From the NCBI GenBank assembly GCA_014860115.1, contig JACZKK010000133.1, positions 1 to 45,708 of the forward strand: DNA of 45,708 bases. The letters are read 5' to 3'. The position numbers and the translations under genes are program-made. This DNA comes from Ignavibacteriaceae bacterium. GTDB taxonomy: Bacteria > Bacteroidota > Ignavibacteria > Ignavibacteriales > Ignavibacteriaceae. Shown here piece by piece: positions 1 through 8,907 of the stretch (positions are counted from its first letter, which is position 1; each line of letters begins with the position of its first letter). The notes beneath the pieces are model-generated. The model saw only the letters and a list, made by a program, of their open reading frames with translations, was not told where the DNA came from and ran no database searches.

Positions 1-38
1 ACCTTGATGATTTTCTGGAGCATAAGAAGAAAAAATGA
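1..38 (+). CDS. C-terminal tail of an upstream gene (partial)
   Basis: Reading from base 3 gives LDDFLEHKKKK followed by TGA at 36-38, a charged lysine-rich end typical of a real C-terminus. Too little is present to identify the product. Reading from base 1 also stays open, up to a TAA at 46-48, so the frame is not certain. Confidence 0.3.
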   Translation, partial: LDDFLEHKKKK

Positions 39-251
39 TCTTGTTTAAATGACTCTACTTCGGTACTTTTGCGAACAGAAAAAGTGGCAAATACGTGTCA
101 ACTTTTTTCCGAAGTGTCGGGAAAAGTCGGGAATTTATAGGAAAGTATTTTATTAGAAAAGCTCGGTAACTTATTTATTTTATTGAAATTACAAGCGTAA
201 TGCGAGGATTGGAAATTTTCCAAAATTGAATCCGGCCTTCGGTACTTACTG

Positions 252-276
252 ACCCTCTTGAGGAGGGTTTTATTTT
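252..276 (+). terminator. Rho-independent terminator
   Basis: Stem ACCCTC (252-257) pairs perfectly with GAGGGT (263-268) around the 5-nt loop TTGAG and is followed by TTTATTTT. It probably ends the transcript of the gene entering from the left. Bases 39-251 hold no ORF or RNA gene that I can recognise; only an 11-bp direct repeat CTTCGGTACTT (58-68 and 237-247) stands out. Confidence 0.6.
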
Positions 277-342
277 AATTATGGAGATTTTTCAATTTTA
301 AGTTATAAGAAAATATTTGGTATCCTGATTGGCAGTTTCGTA

Positions 343-951
343 TTGGGATTGGTTATAAATTATTTTAATCCTGAAGGAATAACACTAATCAGGGAAAAGC
401 TTGAATTAAAATGGGCGCCTGATTCTTTGTTTCTTAAACTGGATAAAATTACTCCTGTAAGTATCGACGATTCGTCATCTTTAGAAATTTCCAAAGTGGA
501 CAAAGAGAAAAGTCTCGAAAACACAAAACCAAAAGCAGTTCTTAAAGAGAAAACTGAACCTATCACTTCAGAACCAAAAAAAATAATTGAAGAAGTTAAA
601 GAAGCCATTGCATTCACAGAACCACAGGCTATAACCCTTGATCAAGCTTACACTCTTTTTAATAAAGATGTAAAATTTGTTGATGCGAGAGATGAGGCAG
701 ATTATCTGGCTGGGCACATCACCAATTCTATAAATATCCCCTTCGATGATTTTGATAATCATAAACAGAAACTCGAAATGTTGTCCAAAGAAAAACCGAT
801 GGTAATTTATTGTGGCGGTACAGATTGCGATTTAAGTATTTTACTCGGGAATTTACTATTTGAACAAGGTTATAAACAAGTGTACGTATTCTTTGGTGGT
901 TGGTTCGATTGGTTAAGTGCTAATTATCCTGTTAAAAATCCAACCGAATAA
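343..951 (+). CDS. Membrane-anchored rhodanese-domain protein
   Basis: The C-terminal ~110 residues form a rhodanese domain: DARDEADYLAGHI, then the active-site loop YCGGTDCD with the sulfur-carrying Cys, then the closing GGWFDWL. Rhodaneses carry persulfide sulfur. Residues ~30-90 are a charged, low-complexity linker. TTG at 343 is the only standard start in frame, but it cuts through a hydrophobic segment: the frame stays open upstream and encodes KKIFGILIGSFVLGLVINYF, a good inner-membrane anchor. A GGAG at 283-286 would suit a start near 295 (ATT). The true start is therefore probably upstream and non-standard. The next gene follows after 2 nt, so the pair is an operon, presumably for sulfur or thiol chemistry at the membrane (inference). 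Confidence 0.8.
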   Translation: MGLVINYFNPEGITLIREKLELKWAPDSLFLKLDKITPVSIDDSSSLEISKVDKEKSLENTKPKAVLKEKTEPITSEPKKIIEEVKEAIAFTEPQAITLDQAYTLFNKDVKFVDARDEADYLAGHITNSINIPFDDFDNHKQKLEMLSKEKPMVIYCGGTDCDLSILLGNLLFEQGYKQVYVFFGGWFDWLSANYPVKNPTE

Positions 952-953
952 AA

Positions 954-1403
954 ATGTCGAATAAATTATTAAATAATAAATTTCTTTTGTTGGCTATCCG
1001 GGTATTTTTCGGATTTGTTTTCATCTTTGCAGCCATTACAAAAGTTACTGACCCGGAAGGATTCTCACTTTCAATTTATAACTATAAACTGATGCCGGAT
1101 ATTCTGATCAATGTTCTTGCAATAGCTTTTCCATGGATTGAACTGGTTGCTGGAATACTTTTAGTCTTTGGGATATCTGTAAAAGAAAACTCTGCAATTC
1201 TCACTGGATTACTTGCAGTTTTTATTATTTCAATTGCTATCAGTATGGCAAGAGGTTTAGATATTGACTGTGGATGTTTCGGAACAGTTGATGGGGCAAA
1301 AGTGGGTTTTATAAAAATTTTAGAGAATGTTGGACTATTTATTCTTGGTGTGATCTTAATAAAGTATGATTCAAGATTTCTATCCCTTGCCAGGCACGAA
1401 TAA
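954..1403 (+). CDS. MauE/DoxX-like membrane protein
   Basis: 149 residues with about four membrane segments, beginning NKFLLLAIRVFFGFVFIFAAITK, which is the usual start of DoxX/MauE proteins. The motif DIDCGCFG in the second half is the paired-cysteine CGCFG signature of MauE-like members, whose relatives are linked to disulfide or methylamine-dehydrogenase maturation. The gene starts 2 nt after the rhodanese stop, so both are probably translated from one message and may form a membrane redox or sulfur-transfer pair (inference). It converges with the DnaE-like gene with a 3-nt gap. Confidence 0.75.
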   Translation: MSNKLLNNKFLLLAIRVFFGFVFIFAAITKVTDPEGFSLSIYNYKLMPDILINVLAIAFPWIELVAGILLVFGISVKENSAILTGLLAVFIISIAISMARGLDIDCGCFGTVDGAKVGFIKILENVGLFILGVILIKYDSRFLSLARHE

Positions 1404-1406
1404 AAT

Positions 1407-3008
1407 TTAAGTTGTTTTTTTTATACTTTCCATTGTATCTCTCAACACTCCTAATGAACGTTGACTAAGAATATCAATCTTTATTAATCCCAGGTCTTCA
1501 ATTGAATACATATCCGGTTGAGTAACTATTAGACCTAATCCTTTGTTCTTTGCGTACTCCAGTGCAACATAATCAGTAATTTTAGTTGGTGTAATTACAA
1601 TTCCGCCAGGGTGAATTGATAGATGTCTGGGAAATCTTGCAATTTGTGAAGCAATATTAACTATGGTTTTCCAGGGTTTCTGTTTGAAGTTCAATCCCTT
1701 CGATTCAGGGAAAAGTTCCGAAAGGTGAGGAAGGTTTGCAGCGTCAGTCCAAGGAATTTTTTTACTGAATTTTGATATCTCTTCATTTGTAAAACCAAAC
1801 GCTTTTGCAACTTCTCTAAATGCTGACCTTGCTCTGAAAGTTACAGTCGTTGAAATCATTGCAACTCTCTCATACCCATATTTTTCGAAAATATATTTTA
1901 TAATTTCATCTCGTTCTTTCCAGGAAAAATCAATATCAAAATCTGGTGGGGAGCTTCTGGCTTTGTTCAAGAACCTTTCGAAGTAAAGATTATGTTGAAG
2001 AGGATCGATCTGAGTTATTTCAAGACAAAAGGCTACGAGACTATTAGCCGCAGAACCTCTTCCAATAGTCATCATTCCCCTTCTCTTTGCTTCGTTCACA
2101 ATATCCCATACAATTAAAAAATAATTTGAAAATCCCATATCACTTATCACAGAAAGTTCCATATCAAGTCTTTTCTTAGCTTCATTCGATATAGGATTAA
2201 ATCTTTTCGTTAATCCTTTGTATGATTCATTCCATAATAATGTATCAGCAGAGATATTTGTGGGATTTGAAAAAACTGGGAACTTGTATTCACCAAATTT
2301 TAAATCAACTTTACATGCTTTAGCAATCAATTCCGAATTAGCTAAGGCTTCGGGAAGTTTTTTCCATTCATGCTCGATTGATTCCGGTTTCTTGAAGTAA
2401 AATTCCTCATCTGCTAAATCTTCAGGTTGTAAATTATCTATAGTTGTTCTAAGCTTGATTGCAGTTAACGTTTTGTACAGCAAAAAATCTTTCTCATCAA
2501 GAAAACAGATGGGGTTTGTTACAACGAATTTGAACCCTTTCTCCAGTGCAAGTTGATACCGCTTCCTGTTATTTCTTTTTTCATTCTTCGATGCAATTAA
2601 TTCTATAAATAAATTATCTTTTGGAAAATGGTCTTTGATTAAATCAATTGATGGAGTAAGAATAAAAAGATTATCTAATTTATTTTCAAGAAGATTATTC
2701 AAAGAGAAATCATCATTTAGCTTCCTCGAAGTGATGATTTTGCACAACTCGGAATAACCTTTATTATTTCTAGCCAGAAGTATGACATACTCACTGGAAT
2801 TTTCAGGTGAATCTATCTGACAGCCAATAATCTGTCTGATCTTTTTATCAATTGCAATTTTTGAAAATTGGATTACACCATGCATCGAATTGTTATCAGT
2901 TAACGCAATAGAAGAAAGTCCGTAGTCAACGGCTCGTTGAACAAGCTTCTCAACAGGGATTGTCCCGTTTAATAAAGTATTATTCGAGTGAACGTGCAGT
3001 GGTATCAT
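1407..3008 (-). CDS. Truncated DNA polymerase III alpha-like protein (PHP + palm)
   Basis: The N-terminus is a DnaE-type PHP domain (LHVHSNNTLLNG, ALTDNNSMHG, IIGCQID), followed from about residue 270 by a C-family polymerase palm/thumb: GRGSAANSLVAFCL, PDFDIDF with two catalytic Asp, RFPRHLSIHPGG, and KIDIL with the third Asp. The protein ends about 20 residues later. Fingers, clamp-binding and OB regions are missing; full-length DnaE is about 1000-1200 residues against 533 here. Downstream DNA belongs to the convergent MauE/DoxX-like gene, so no frameshifted remainder exists. It may be an ancient 3' deletion, half of a split polymerase, or a specialised short form. The reading frame is intact, which argues against recent decay. 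Confidence 0.8.
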   Translation of the reverse strand: MIPLHVHSNNTLLNGTIPVEKLVQRAVDYGLSSIALTDNNSMHGVIQFSKIAIDKKIRQIIGCQIDSPENSSEYVILLARNNKGYSELCKIITSRKLNDDFSLNNLLENKLDNLFILTPSIDLIKDHFPKDNLFIELIASKNEKRNNRKRYQLALEKGFKFVVTNPICFLDEKDFLLYKTLTAIKLRTTIDNLQPEDLADEEFYFKKPESIEHEWKKLPEALANSELIAKACKVDLKFGEYKFPVFSNPTNISADTLLWNESYKGLTKRFNPISNEAKKRLDMELSVISDMGFSNYFLIVWDIVNEAKRRGMMTIGRGSAANSLVAFCLEITQIDPLQHNLYFERFLNKARSSPPDFDIDFSWKERDEIIKYIFEKYGYERVAMISTTVTFRARSAFREVAKAFGFTNEEISKFSKKIPWTDAANLPHLSELFPESKGLNFKQKPWKTIVNIASQIARFPRHLSIHPGGIVITPTKITDYVALEYAKNKGLGLIVTQPDMYSIEDLGLIKIDILSQRSLGVLRDTMESIKKTT

Positions 3009-3088
3009 TAAATTTTAAGAAAGTAACTTTTTACGAAGTAATGTATTGATAAAAATTAAGAAGCAAAAGTCGATGGGAGTTTGAAGAC

Positions 3089-4363
3089 TTATTTGAAAGC
3101 CTTGTCTGAAATGTCTTTCCGATAATAAATGTTTTTAAATTTTATTCCTGCAAGAGCTTTATAAGCGAGATCCTTTGCAAGCATTAAATTAAAATCCGGT
3201 AATACTGATGTTACGCCAAGAACTCTTCCGCCGTTAGTAATAATTTTTCCATTTACTTCCTTTGTTCCGGCATGGTATACAAGAATACCTACCAGTTGTT
3301 CATCAAGTCCTGTAATTTCAAATCCTTTTTCGAAGGAATCAGGATATCCACCAGACGCGGCGACTACACAAACTGAAGAACCACCATTATACTCAACAGC
3401 AGCCTTATCAATTTTTCCCAGAGAAGCTGAATGGAGAAGCTGCAGAAAGTTACCTTTTACAATTGGCAGAACAGCCTGCGTTTCCGGATCGCCAAATCTG
3501 CAATTGAACTCAATAACCTTTATACCTTCTTCGGTAATTATCAAACCGGCATATAGACAACCAATAAAAGTGGAGTTTCGACTATTCAAAGTTTTAATTA
3601 CAGGATATAAAATTCTGTTCTTTATTTCTTCAAACATTTTAGGAGTAACTATTGGAGCTGGAGCATAGGCACCCATTCCTCCGGTATTTTTTCCTGTATC
3701 ATTATCTCCAATTCTTTTATGATCCTGAGCTGCAGGTAAACAAATAAATTCGTTGCCATCGCAGATAGCAAATACGGAAACTTCTTCACCGACTAAAAAT
3801 TCTTCGATGAGTACTTTTTCACCAGACTCACCAAAAACTTTATCATGAAATATTAAATTGAGGATTTCTTCTGCTTCTTTCGGTTCATAACAAACAAAAA
3901 CTCCTTTACCAGCAGCTAATCCATCAGCTTTAATTACACATGGATACTTCTTACTTCTTATGTATTCTTTTGCAGGTGCAAGCATATTTGAAGTGAAAGA
4001 AAGATATTTTGCTGTAGGTACACCTGCTTCTTTCATGACTTGCTTTGCAAAATATTTTGAAGATTCAATTTGAGCAGCTTCTTTGTTTGGTCCGAAAACA
4101 TTTATTTTATTTTCTCTGAGAACGTTCGCAAGTCCCTCAACTAGAGGTTGTTCAGGACCAATTACAACCAGGTCGATTTTTTTTTCTTTACAGAACTCAA
4201 CAACTTTTGTATGATCTGAAGAATTTATGTCTATATTTTCACCAAGAAAACGTGTGCCGGGATTACCGGGCAAGACATATAAATTATTTAAATCGGAACT
4301 TTCTTTAATCTTAAGTGCCAATGCATGTTCTCTTCCACCAGAGCCAATGATTACTACATTCAT
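3089..4363 (-). CDS. purD: Phosphoribosylamine-glycine ligase (GAR synthetase)
   Basis: Full-length 424-residue PurD, the ATP-grasp enzyme joining glycine to phosphoribosylamine in purine synthesis. It begins MNVVIIGSGGREHALA and shows ADGLAAGKGV (ATP-binding loop), EEFLVGEEVS, and EFNCRFGDPETQ (metal-binding end of the ATP-grasp fold). The start ATG lies 1 nt after the stop of the upstream glycosyltransferase (TGATATG), with AAAGG just before it, so the two are translationally coupled. Together with guaB upstream this makes a partly purine-related minus-strand operon. Confidence 0.95.
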   Translation of the reverse strand: MNVVIIGSGGREHALALKIKESSDLNNLYVLPGNPGTRFLGENIDINSSDHTKVVEFCKEKKIDLVVIGPEQPLVEGLANVLRENKINVFGPNKEAAQIESSKYFAKQVMKEAGVPTAKYLSFTSNMLAPAKEYIRSKKYPCVIKADGLAAGKGVFVCYEPKEAEEILNLIFHDKVFGESGEKVLIEEFLVGEEVSVFAICDGNEFICLPAAQDHKRIGDNDTGKNTGGMGAYAPAPIVTPKMFEEIKNRILYPVIKTLNSRNSTFIGCLYAGLIITEEGIKVIEFNCRFGDPETQAVLPIVKGNFLQLLHSASLGKIDKAAVEYNGGSSVCVVAASGGYPDSFEKGFEITGLDEQLVGILVYHAGTKEVNGKIITNGGRVLGVTSVLPDFNLMLAKDLAYKALAGIKFKNIYYRKDISDKAFK

Positions 4364-4364
4364 A

Positions 4365-5642
4365 TCAAACCTTTAAGACTTTGTTCAATTGTAATGCTAG
4401 TTGCTCGGTCAATAAATCTCTTCTGAATAATTCCACATATTTTTCATCGGGAGTTGGCAATTTTCCTTCTTTGTAAAGATTATAGACATGAATTATCGTG
4501 TCTTTAATTTGTTCAATATTATCGGGCTCTGTAATAAAAGCGGCTTTGTATTCAGTAGCCGCTAATTTCGCTGCACCTTCAGGAACACAGGCGATAATCG
4601 GTTTATTCGAACCTATGTATTCATATACTTTTCCCGGAAGAATTGTATCAATGTTTTTTCTTTTACCGACCATAAACCATAATACATCAGCAGATTTTAA
4701 CTTGGCGATTGACTCTGCATGTCTGACATATCCGTGATCTTTGACAAACGACTGCAGGTTTAATTTGCGTATCAACTTGTGATTCTCTTTCCGCAAAAAT
4801 CCCACAAAATGTAGTTCAATATTTGATGCAATATCGGTTCTTTCAATTGAAAGCTGCTTAAAAGCTTTCAGGAAGTATTCGGGTGTACTATAAACTAAAA
4901 ATATTCCTGAATACATTAGCACCATTTTATTCTGAGGTTTGGGTTGCGGAGGGAATTTATCAAAATCTTCTTGGTCATAACCGTGAGATACGATCGTAAC
5001 ATCATTGAAAGTTAAGAACTTGTAATTATTAATCAGTTTCTCTTTTAGCTTCCTATTAGTTACAATTATAATATCAGCAGCTTTCAGCGCCCTATATTCT
5101 TTCTTCTTATGTGCAATTCTATGAAATGGTGTTGGATAAAAAGAAAAATAACTATCGACCCAAAGATCTCGGTAATCAAGAATTAGAGGAATGTTGTGAG
5201 TTTTTTTTATCTCACTAAAAACGTCAAACTGACTGAAGGGTGGTCCAGATATTAACAAACAATCAAAATGCTCACTCGATAAAAGTTCAATACTTTTTTT
5301 ATAAGCCGTTTTTGACCAGGAAAGTTTATTATCAGGAATGAAAAAAGTTTGGCTTATCCTATTGAAAGTCTTGCGAACAAATTCACTGGGAAGTTTTATT
5401 GTGCCTTTTTTTGATAAGAGAGAATTTGGATCAGAACCAGAAACTCTGATTACTCTAACACCGGTTTCGTCTAATTCCTGCTGTAAAGAATCATCATGAG
5501 CAAAGTAAGCTACATCAGAAGTTGTTACAACTGTTGGTTCCCAGCCGTAATTTTTTAAGTACTTTACAAATTTAAGCGTGCGCTGAACCCCACTCAAACC
5601 CATAGGAGGAAAGTAATATGCAATAACTAAAACTTTGTGCAT
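4365..5642 (-). CDS. Glycosyltransferase, family 4-like
   Basis: 425 residues with two Rossmann-like halves: an N-terminal VLVIAYYFPPMGLSGVQR acceptor domain typical of GT4-type enzymes, DYRDLWVDSYF in the middle, and a C-terminal donor domain with MYSGIF and LPGKVYEYIGSNKPIIA (nucleotide-sugar-binding helix). No signal peptide, so probably cytoplasmic. Sugar donor and acceptor cannot be read from the sequence; surface polysaccharide assembly is the usual role. It sits between guaB (28 nt upstream) and purD (1 nt downstream), which shows operon membership but no obvious functional link. Confidence 0.8.
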   Translation of the reverse strand: MHKVLVIAYYFPPMGLSGVQRTLKFVKYLKNYGWEPTVVTTSDVAYFAHDDSLQQELDETGVRVIRVSGSDPNSLLSKKGTIKLPSEFVRKTFNRISQTFFIPDNKLSWSKTAYKKSIELLSSEHFDCLLISGPPFSQFDVFSEIKKTHNIPLILDYRDLWVDSYFSFYPTPFHRIAHKKKEYRALKAADIIIVTNRKLKEKLINNYKFLTFNDVTIVSHGYDQEDFDKFPPQPKPQNKMVLMYSGIFLVYSTPEYFLKAFKQLSIERTDIASNIELHFVGFLRKENHKLIRKLNLQSFVKDHGYVRHAESIAKLKSADVLWFMVGKRKNIDTILPGKVYEYIGSNKPIIACVPEGAAKLAATEYKAAFITEPDNIEQIKDTIIHVYNLYKEGKLPTPDEKYVELFRRDLLTEQLALQLNKVLKV

Positions 5643-5670
5643 TGTAATTTAATCTGCCCTCTTCGGAAGA

Positions 5671-7143
5671 CTACGACTTAACCTGGTAGTTCGGTGCTTC
5701 CTGTGTTATTATAACATCGTGTGGATGACTTTCTTTTAAGCCTGCGGAGGTTATCTTAACAAATCTTGCATTTTTTCTTAGTCCTTCTATATTCCTGACG
5801 CCACAATAACCCATTGCTGCTCTTAATCCTCCAACTAACTGATAAATTGTATTTTCAAGCGGACCTTTATATGGTACTCTTCCCTCTACACCCTCAGGAA
5901 CTAGTTTAGCAATATCATCTTCGACATCCTGAAAATATCTATCCTTACTACCCTCTTTCATTGCGCCCAGACTGCCCATACCTCTATAAGATTTAAAGCT
6001 TCTGCCTTCATAAAGAATTGATTCGCCCGGACTTTCATCAACTCCTGCAAAAAGACTTCCTATCATAACACTATGTGCTCCGGCCGCAAGAACTTTGGCA
6101 ACATCACCGGTTTGTTTTATCCCACCATCAGCAATGATTGGTATACCTGTTTTTATAGCTGCACGGTAGGAGTTCATCACCGCAGATATCTGAGGAATGC
6201 CTACACCTGCAATTACTCGGGTGGTACAAATGGATCCTGGACCTATTCCAACTTTGATAGCATCTACCTTGCAATTTATTAAATCAAGTGTAGCCTCATA
6301 AGTTCCTATATTTCCAGCGATTAGTTGAATATACCTGAATTTTTTTCTTGCTTCCTTTATGACTTTGAGTACTCCAGCTGAATGACCGTGAGCTGTATCT
6401 ATGACTATCGCGTCGGCACCAGTTAAAGTTAGTGCTTGAATTCTTTCAAATGTATCTTTGGTCACACCAACCGCTGCTCCCACTCTTAATCTTCCATGTT
6501 CATCTTTACAGGCAAAAGGATGCCTTTTCTTTTTCATTATATCTTTGAATGTAATCAATCCTCTGAGAATTCCTTTTTTATCAACTACTGGAAGTTTCTC
6601 AATTTTATGTCGCTGAAGAATTTTCTCAGCCTTTTCTAATGTCGTACCCATAGGTGCGGTAACTAAATTTTCTTTAGTCATTAATTGGGAGACTTTTAAC
6701 TTTTCATTTGGTTCAAAGCGTAGATCTCTGTTAGTCAAAATACCAACGAGTCTTTTTGAATTATCAACTATGGGTATACCAGAAACGCTGTACTTTCTCA
6801 TCAGTTCCAATGCATCTCTAATTGTCTTATCGGGAGAAAGTGTTACTGGATCTTTGATCATTCCGCTTTCAGATCTTTTTACCTTATCAACTTCTTCACA
6901 CTGTCTTTCGATGCTCATGTTTTTATGAAGTATTCCAATACCACCTTCCCTAGCTAATGCAATAGCTAAATTAGCCTCGGTAACAGTATCCATTGCGGCG
7001 GATATGATTGGAATATTTAATTTTATTTCAGGCGTCAGGTAAGTTGTTACATCAACTTCGCGAGGTAAGACGTGTGATTTAGCAGGAACCAACAATACAT
7101 CATCAAATGTAAGCGCTTCTTCAATTCTAAATTTTTTATTCAT
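5671..7143 (-). CDS. guaB: Inosine-5'-monophosphate dehydrogenase
   Basis: 490 residues; oxidises IMP to XMP, the first step to GMP. It begins [20 protein letters not shown], has a CBS pair at about residues 90-205, the catalytic-cysteine loop GPGSICTTR near residue 300, and the flap [11 protein letters not shown] take ATG at 7143 as start because AAGGAT lies 4 nt upstream at a proper distance and the homologous N-terminus begins there; an in-frame upstream start at 7164 would overlap the preceding gene. It follows the acyl-CoA dehydrogenase gene by 13 nt. Confidence 0.95.
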   Translation of the reverse strand: MNKKFRIEEALTFDDVLLVPAKSHVLPREVDVTTYLTPEIKLNIPIISAAMDTVTEANLAIALAREGGIGILHKNMSIERQCEEVDKVKRSESGMIKDPVTLSPDKTIRDALELMRKYSVSGIPIVDNSKRLVGILTNRDLRFEPNEKLKVSQLMTKENLVTAPMGTTLEKAEKILQRHKIEKLPVVDKKGILRGLITFKDIMKKKRHPFACKDEHGRLRVGAAVGVTKDTFERIQALTLTGADAIVIDTAHGHSAGVLKVIKEARKKFRYIQLIAGNIGTYEATLDLINCKVDAIKVGIGPGSICTTRVIAGVGIPQISAVMNSYRAAIKTGIPIIADGGIKQTGDVAKVLAAGAHSVMIGSLFAGVDESPGESILYEGRSFKSYRGMGSLGAMKEGSKDRYFQDVEDDIAKLVPEGVEGRVPYKGPLENTIYQLVGGLRAAMGYCGVRNIEGLRKNARFVKITSAGLKESHPHDVIITQEAPNYQVKS

Positions 7144-7156
7144 ATTGATCCTTTTT

Positions 7157-8326
7157 TTAGTCAAACGCTGGAATACCTGTTATATCTTCACCCAGAATAA
7201 GCGTATGCATTTCATGAGTTCCTTCGTAAGTCTTAACTGATTCAAGGTTAGCTGCGTGCCTCATTATCGGATATTCGTCAAGAATTCCATTTGCTCCATG
7301 AATTTCGCGTGAAATTCTGGCAATCTCAAGGGCTTTCTCACAATTATTTCTTTTAGCCATTGAAACGTGAACATGTTTTGCTTCCCCTTTATCCATCATT
7401 CTTCCAAGCTGTAAATTAAGTAACTGTGCTTTGGTAATTTCAGTTAGCATGTAAACAAGTTTTTCCTGCGTCATTTGATAGCCGGCAATTGGTTTACTGA
7501 ATTGCTTCCTACTTTTCGCATAATTCAAAGATGAATCGTAACAAGCCATAATTGCTCCGACAACCCCCCATGCAATACCATATCTTGCTTGATTCAAACA
7601 CATTAATGCGCTCTTCAAACCTTCTGCTTTAGGGAGCAGATTATTTTCCGGAAGAAAAACATTATCAAAGATTAACTCTGAAGTTACAGAGGCTCTAAGA
7701 GAATGTTTGCCTTTCATTTCTGGTGCAGTAAATCCTTTCATCCCCTTCTCGACAAGCAATCCCCGAACGACTCCATCCAGTTTTGCCCATACTACAGCGA
7801 CATCAGCAATTGTTCCATTTGTAATCCACATCTTGGCACCATTGAGAAGATAGCCGCCATCAACCTTTTCAGCTTTGGTTACCATTCCCGAAGGATTAGA
7901 ACCATAATCCGGTTCAGTTAGTCCAAAACACCCAATCGCTTTTCCACTTGCTAATTGAGGAAGCCATTTGTCTTTCTGTTCATCGCTTCCAAAACGAAAT
8001 ATTGGATACATCACTAGAGAACTTTGAACGGAAACAAAGCTTCTTATTCCACTATCACCTCTTTCTAATTCCTGTACGATTAAACCGTATGAAACATAGT
8101 TAAGTTCAGCACAGCCATATTTTTGAGGAAAAGAACTTCCATATAATCCAAGTTCAGCCATTTTTGGAACAAGATGCAGCGGGAAAGTGGATTCTCTATT
8201 ATGTTTTTCAATTATTGGAATTACTTCATCTGATACAAATTCTCGGACCGTATCACGAATCATAATCTCTTCCGGGGTTAGAAGGGATTCAATATTATAA
8301 TAATCTACACCTTTAAAATTCTTCAT
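7157..8326 (-). CDS. gcdH: Acyl-CoA dehydrogenase, glutaryl-CoA dehydrogenase type
   Basis: 389-residue flavoprotein with the full acyl-CoA dehydrogenase fold: [14 protein letters not shown] (FAD/substrate loop), [18 protein letters not shown], and the C-terminal [16 protein letters not shown] whose Glu is the catalytic base position in glutaryl-CoA dehydrogenases. The overall pattern ([32 protein letters not shown]) fits GcdH, which oxidises and decarboxylates glutaryl-CoA in lysine/tryptophan breakdown. Start: ATG at 8326 is preferred over an in-frame TTG at 8371, because a promoter at 8360-8391 would lie inside the longer version. First gene of the purD/guaB operon. Confidence 0.85.
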   Translation of the reverse strand: MKNFKGVDYYNIESLLTPEEIMIRDTVREFVSDEVIPIIEKHNRESTFPLHLVPKMAELGLYGSSFPQKYGCAELNYVSYGLIVQELERGDSGIRSFVSVQSSLVMYPIFRFGSDEQKDKWLPQLASGKAIGCFGLTEPDYGSNPSGMVTKAEKVDGGYLLNGAKMWITNGTIADVAVVWAKLDGVVRGLLVEKGMKGFTAPEMKGKHSLRASVTSELIFDNVFLPENNLLPKAEGLKSALMCLNQARYGIAWGVVGAIMACYDSSLNYAKSRKQFSKPIAGYQMTQEKLVYMLTEITKAQLLNLQLGRMMDKGEAKHVHVSMAKRNNCEKALEIARISREIHGANGILDEYPIMRHAANLESVKTYEGTHEMHTLILGEDITGIPAFD

Positions 8327-8359
8327 GTTCTCAGATTTTAGGAATAAAAATTTATTTAT

Positions 8360-8391
8360 CAAATCTATCAAAACACACTTTGATATACAAT
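8360..8391 (-). promoter_or_regulatory. Candidate promoter of the gcdH-guaB-GT-purD operon
   Basis: On the minus strand TAGATTTG (plus 8360-8367) matches the Bacteroidota -7 element TAnnTTTG, and ATTG (plus 8388-8391) sits 20 nt upstream in the -33 position. A transcript starting about 7 nt downstream would give a 5' leader of about 25 nt before the ATG at 8326. Confidence 0.45.
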
Positions 8392-8436
8392 TAAAACATT
8401 CTTGCTAAGCTTAAAGTTCTGTTGAAAATATTAACT

Positions 8437-8458
8437 TGATAATAATCCAAATTAATCA
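8437..8458. promoter_or_regulatory. Possible metal-regulator (Fur/Zur-like) operator
   Basis: TGAT-AATAATCCAAATTA-ATCA is an imperfect inverted repeat ending 18 nt before the first gene of the metal-uptake cluster, in the divergent gap with gcdH. Position and AT-rich dyad fit a Fur-family site, but the match to any consensus is loose. Confidence 0.2.
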
Positions 8459-8476
8459 GAACTTGCTTACTGTATT

Positions 8477-8830
8477 GTGAAAAACTCCATAATTAAATAC
8501 CGTTCTTCTGTTGCAAGCATAATTCTGCTTTGCTACCTGCTCATTTTTTCCATAAATATTTTTCATTTTCACAATTATGATATTAAGAGCACTGCGGTTT
8601 TTAATATCATGAGCGATTCGACCTCACAACACAAACTTAGTAATTCCGGGTTTGGGTGTATCATTCATCAAAATTTTAATTCACTTCACACATATACTAT
8701 CTACAAAACATCTGTTTGCGACTTTCACCTAAACTGCTGTTCAATCACGGATTTCAGTTTAGAACATTCGCCAATAAATAAATTATTCAACTCAACAAAT
8801 CAGCTAAGAGCTCCTCCTTTCTTCTGCTAA
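8477..8830 (+). CDS. Small Cys/His-containing membrane or exported protein
   Basis: 117 residues from a GTG start. One hydrophobic segment (SVASIILLCYLLIFSINIF) can act as signal peptide or anchor; the rest would be outside the inner membrane. Cys and His recur in short groups: HFHNYD, CIIHQNF, CDFHLNCC, and a C-terminal Cys. I do not recognise the family. Its place at the head of the zinc-type uptake cluster suggests a metal-handling or sensing role (inference). The stop is followed by 77 nt and then the outer-membrane gene on the same strand. Confidence 0.55.
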   Translation: MKNSIIKYRSSVASIILLCYLLIFSINIFHFHNYDIKSTAVFNIMSDSTSQHKLSNSGFGCIIHQNFNSLHTYTIYKTSVCDFHLNCCSITDFSLEHSPINKLFNSTNQLRAPPFFC

Positions 8831-8907
8831 GTTCTCAATTCATTATTTACCTTTTTCTTTTGTCGAAAAAAGATTCATTAAGTTTATTAACCTAAAGGAG
8901 AAATTTT

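Noticed and set aside
40-250. tRNA or other structured RNA in the leading intergenic region
   Set aside because: Several short repeats and a CTTCGGTACTT pair are present, but no cloverleaf or T-loop consensus could be built.
1404-1410. Frameshift hiding the rest of the DnaE-like gene
   Set aside because: The sequence beyond the stop on the minus strand is the coding region of the convergent MauE/DoxX-like gene in all frames checked, so no polymerase remainder lies there.
8437-8458. Firm Zur or Fur box call
   Set aside because: The dyad is in the right place, but too imperfect to name the regulator; kept only as a low-confidence feature.
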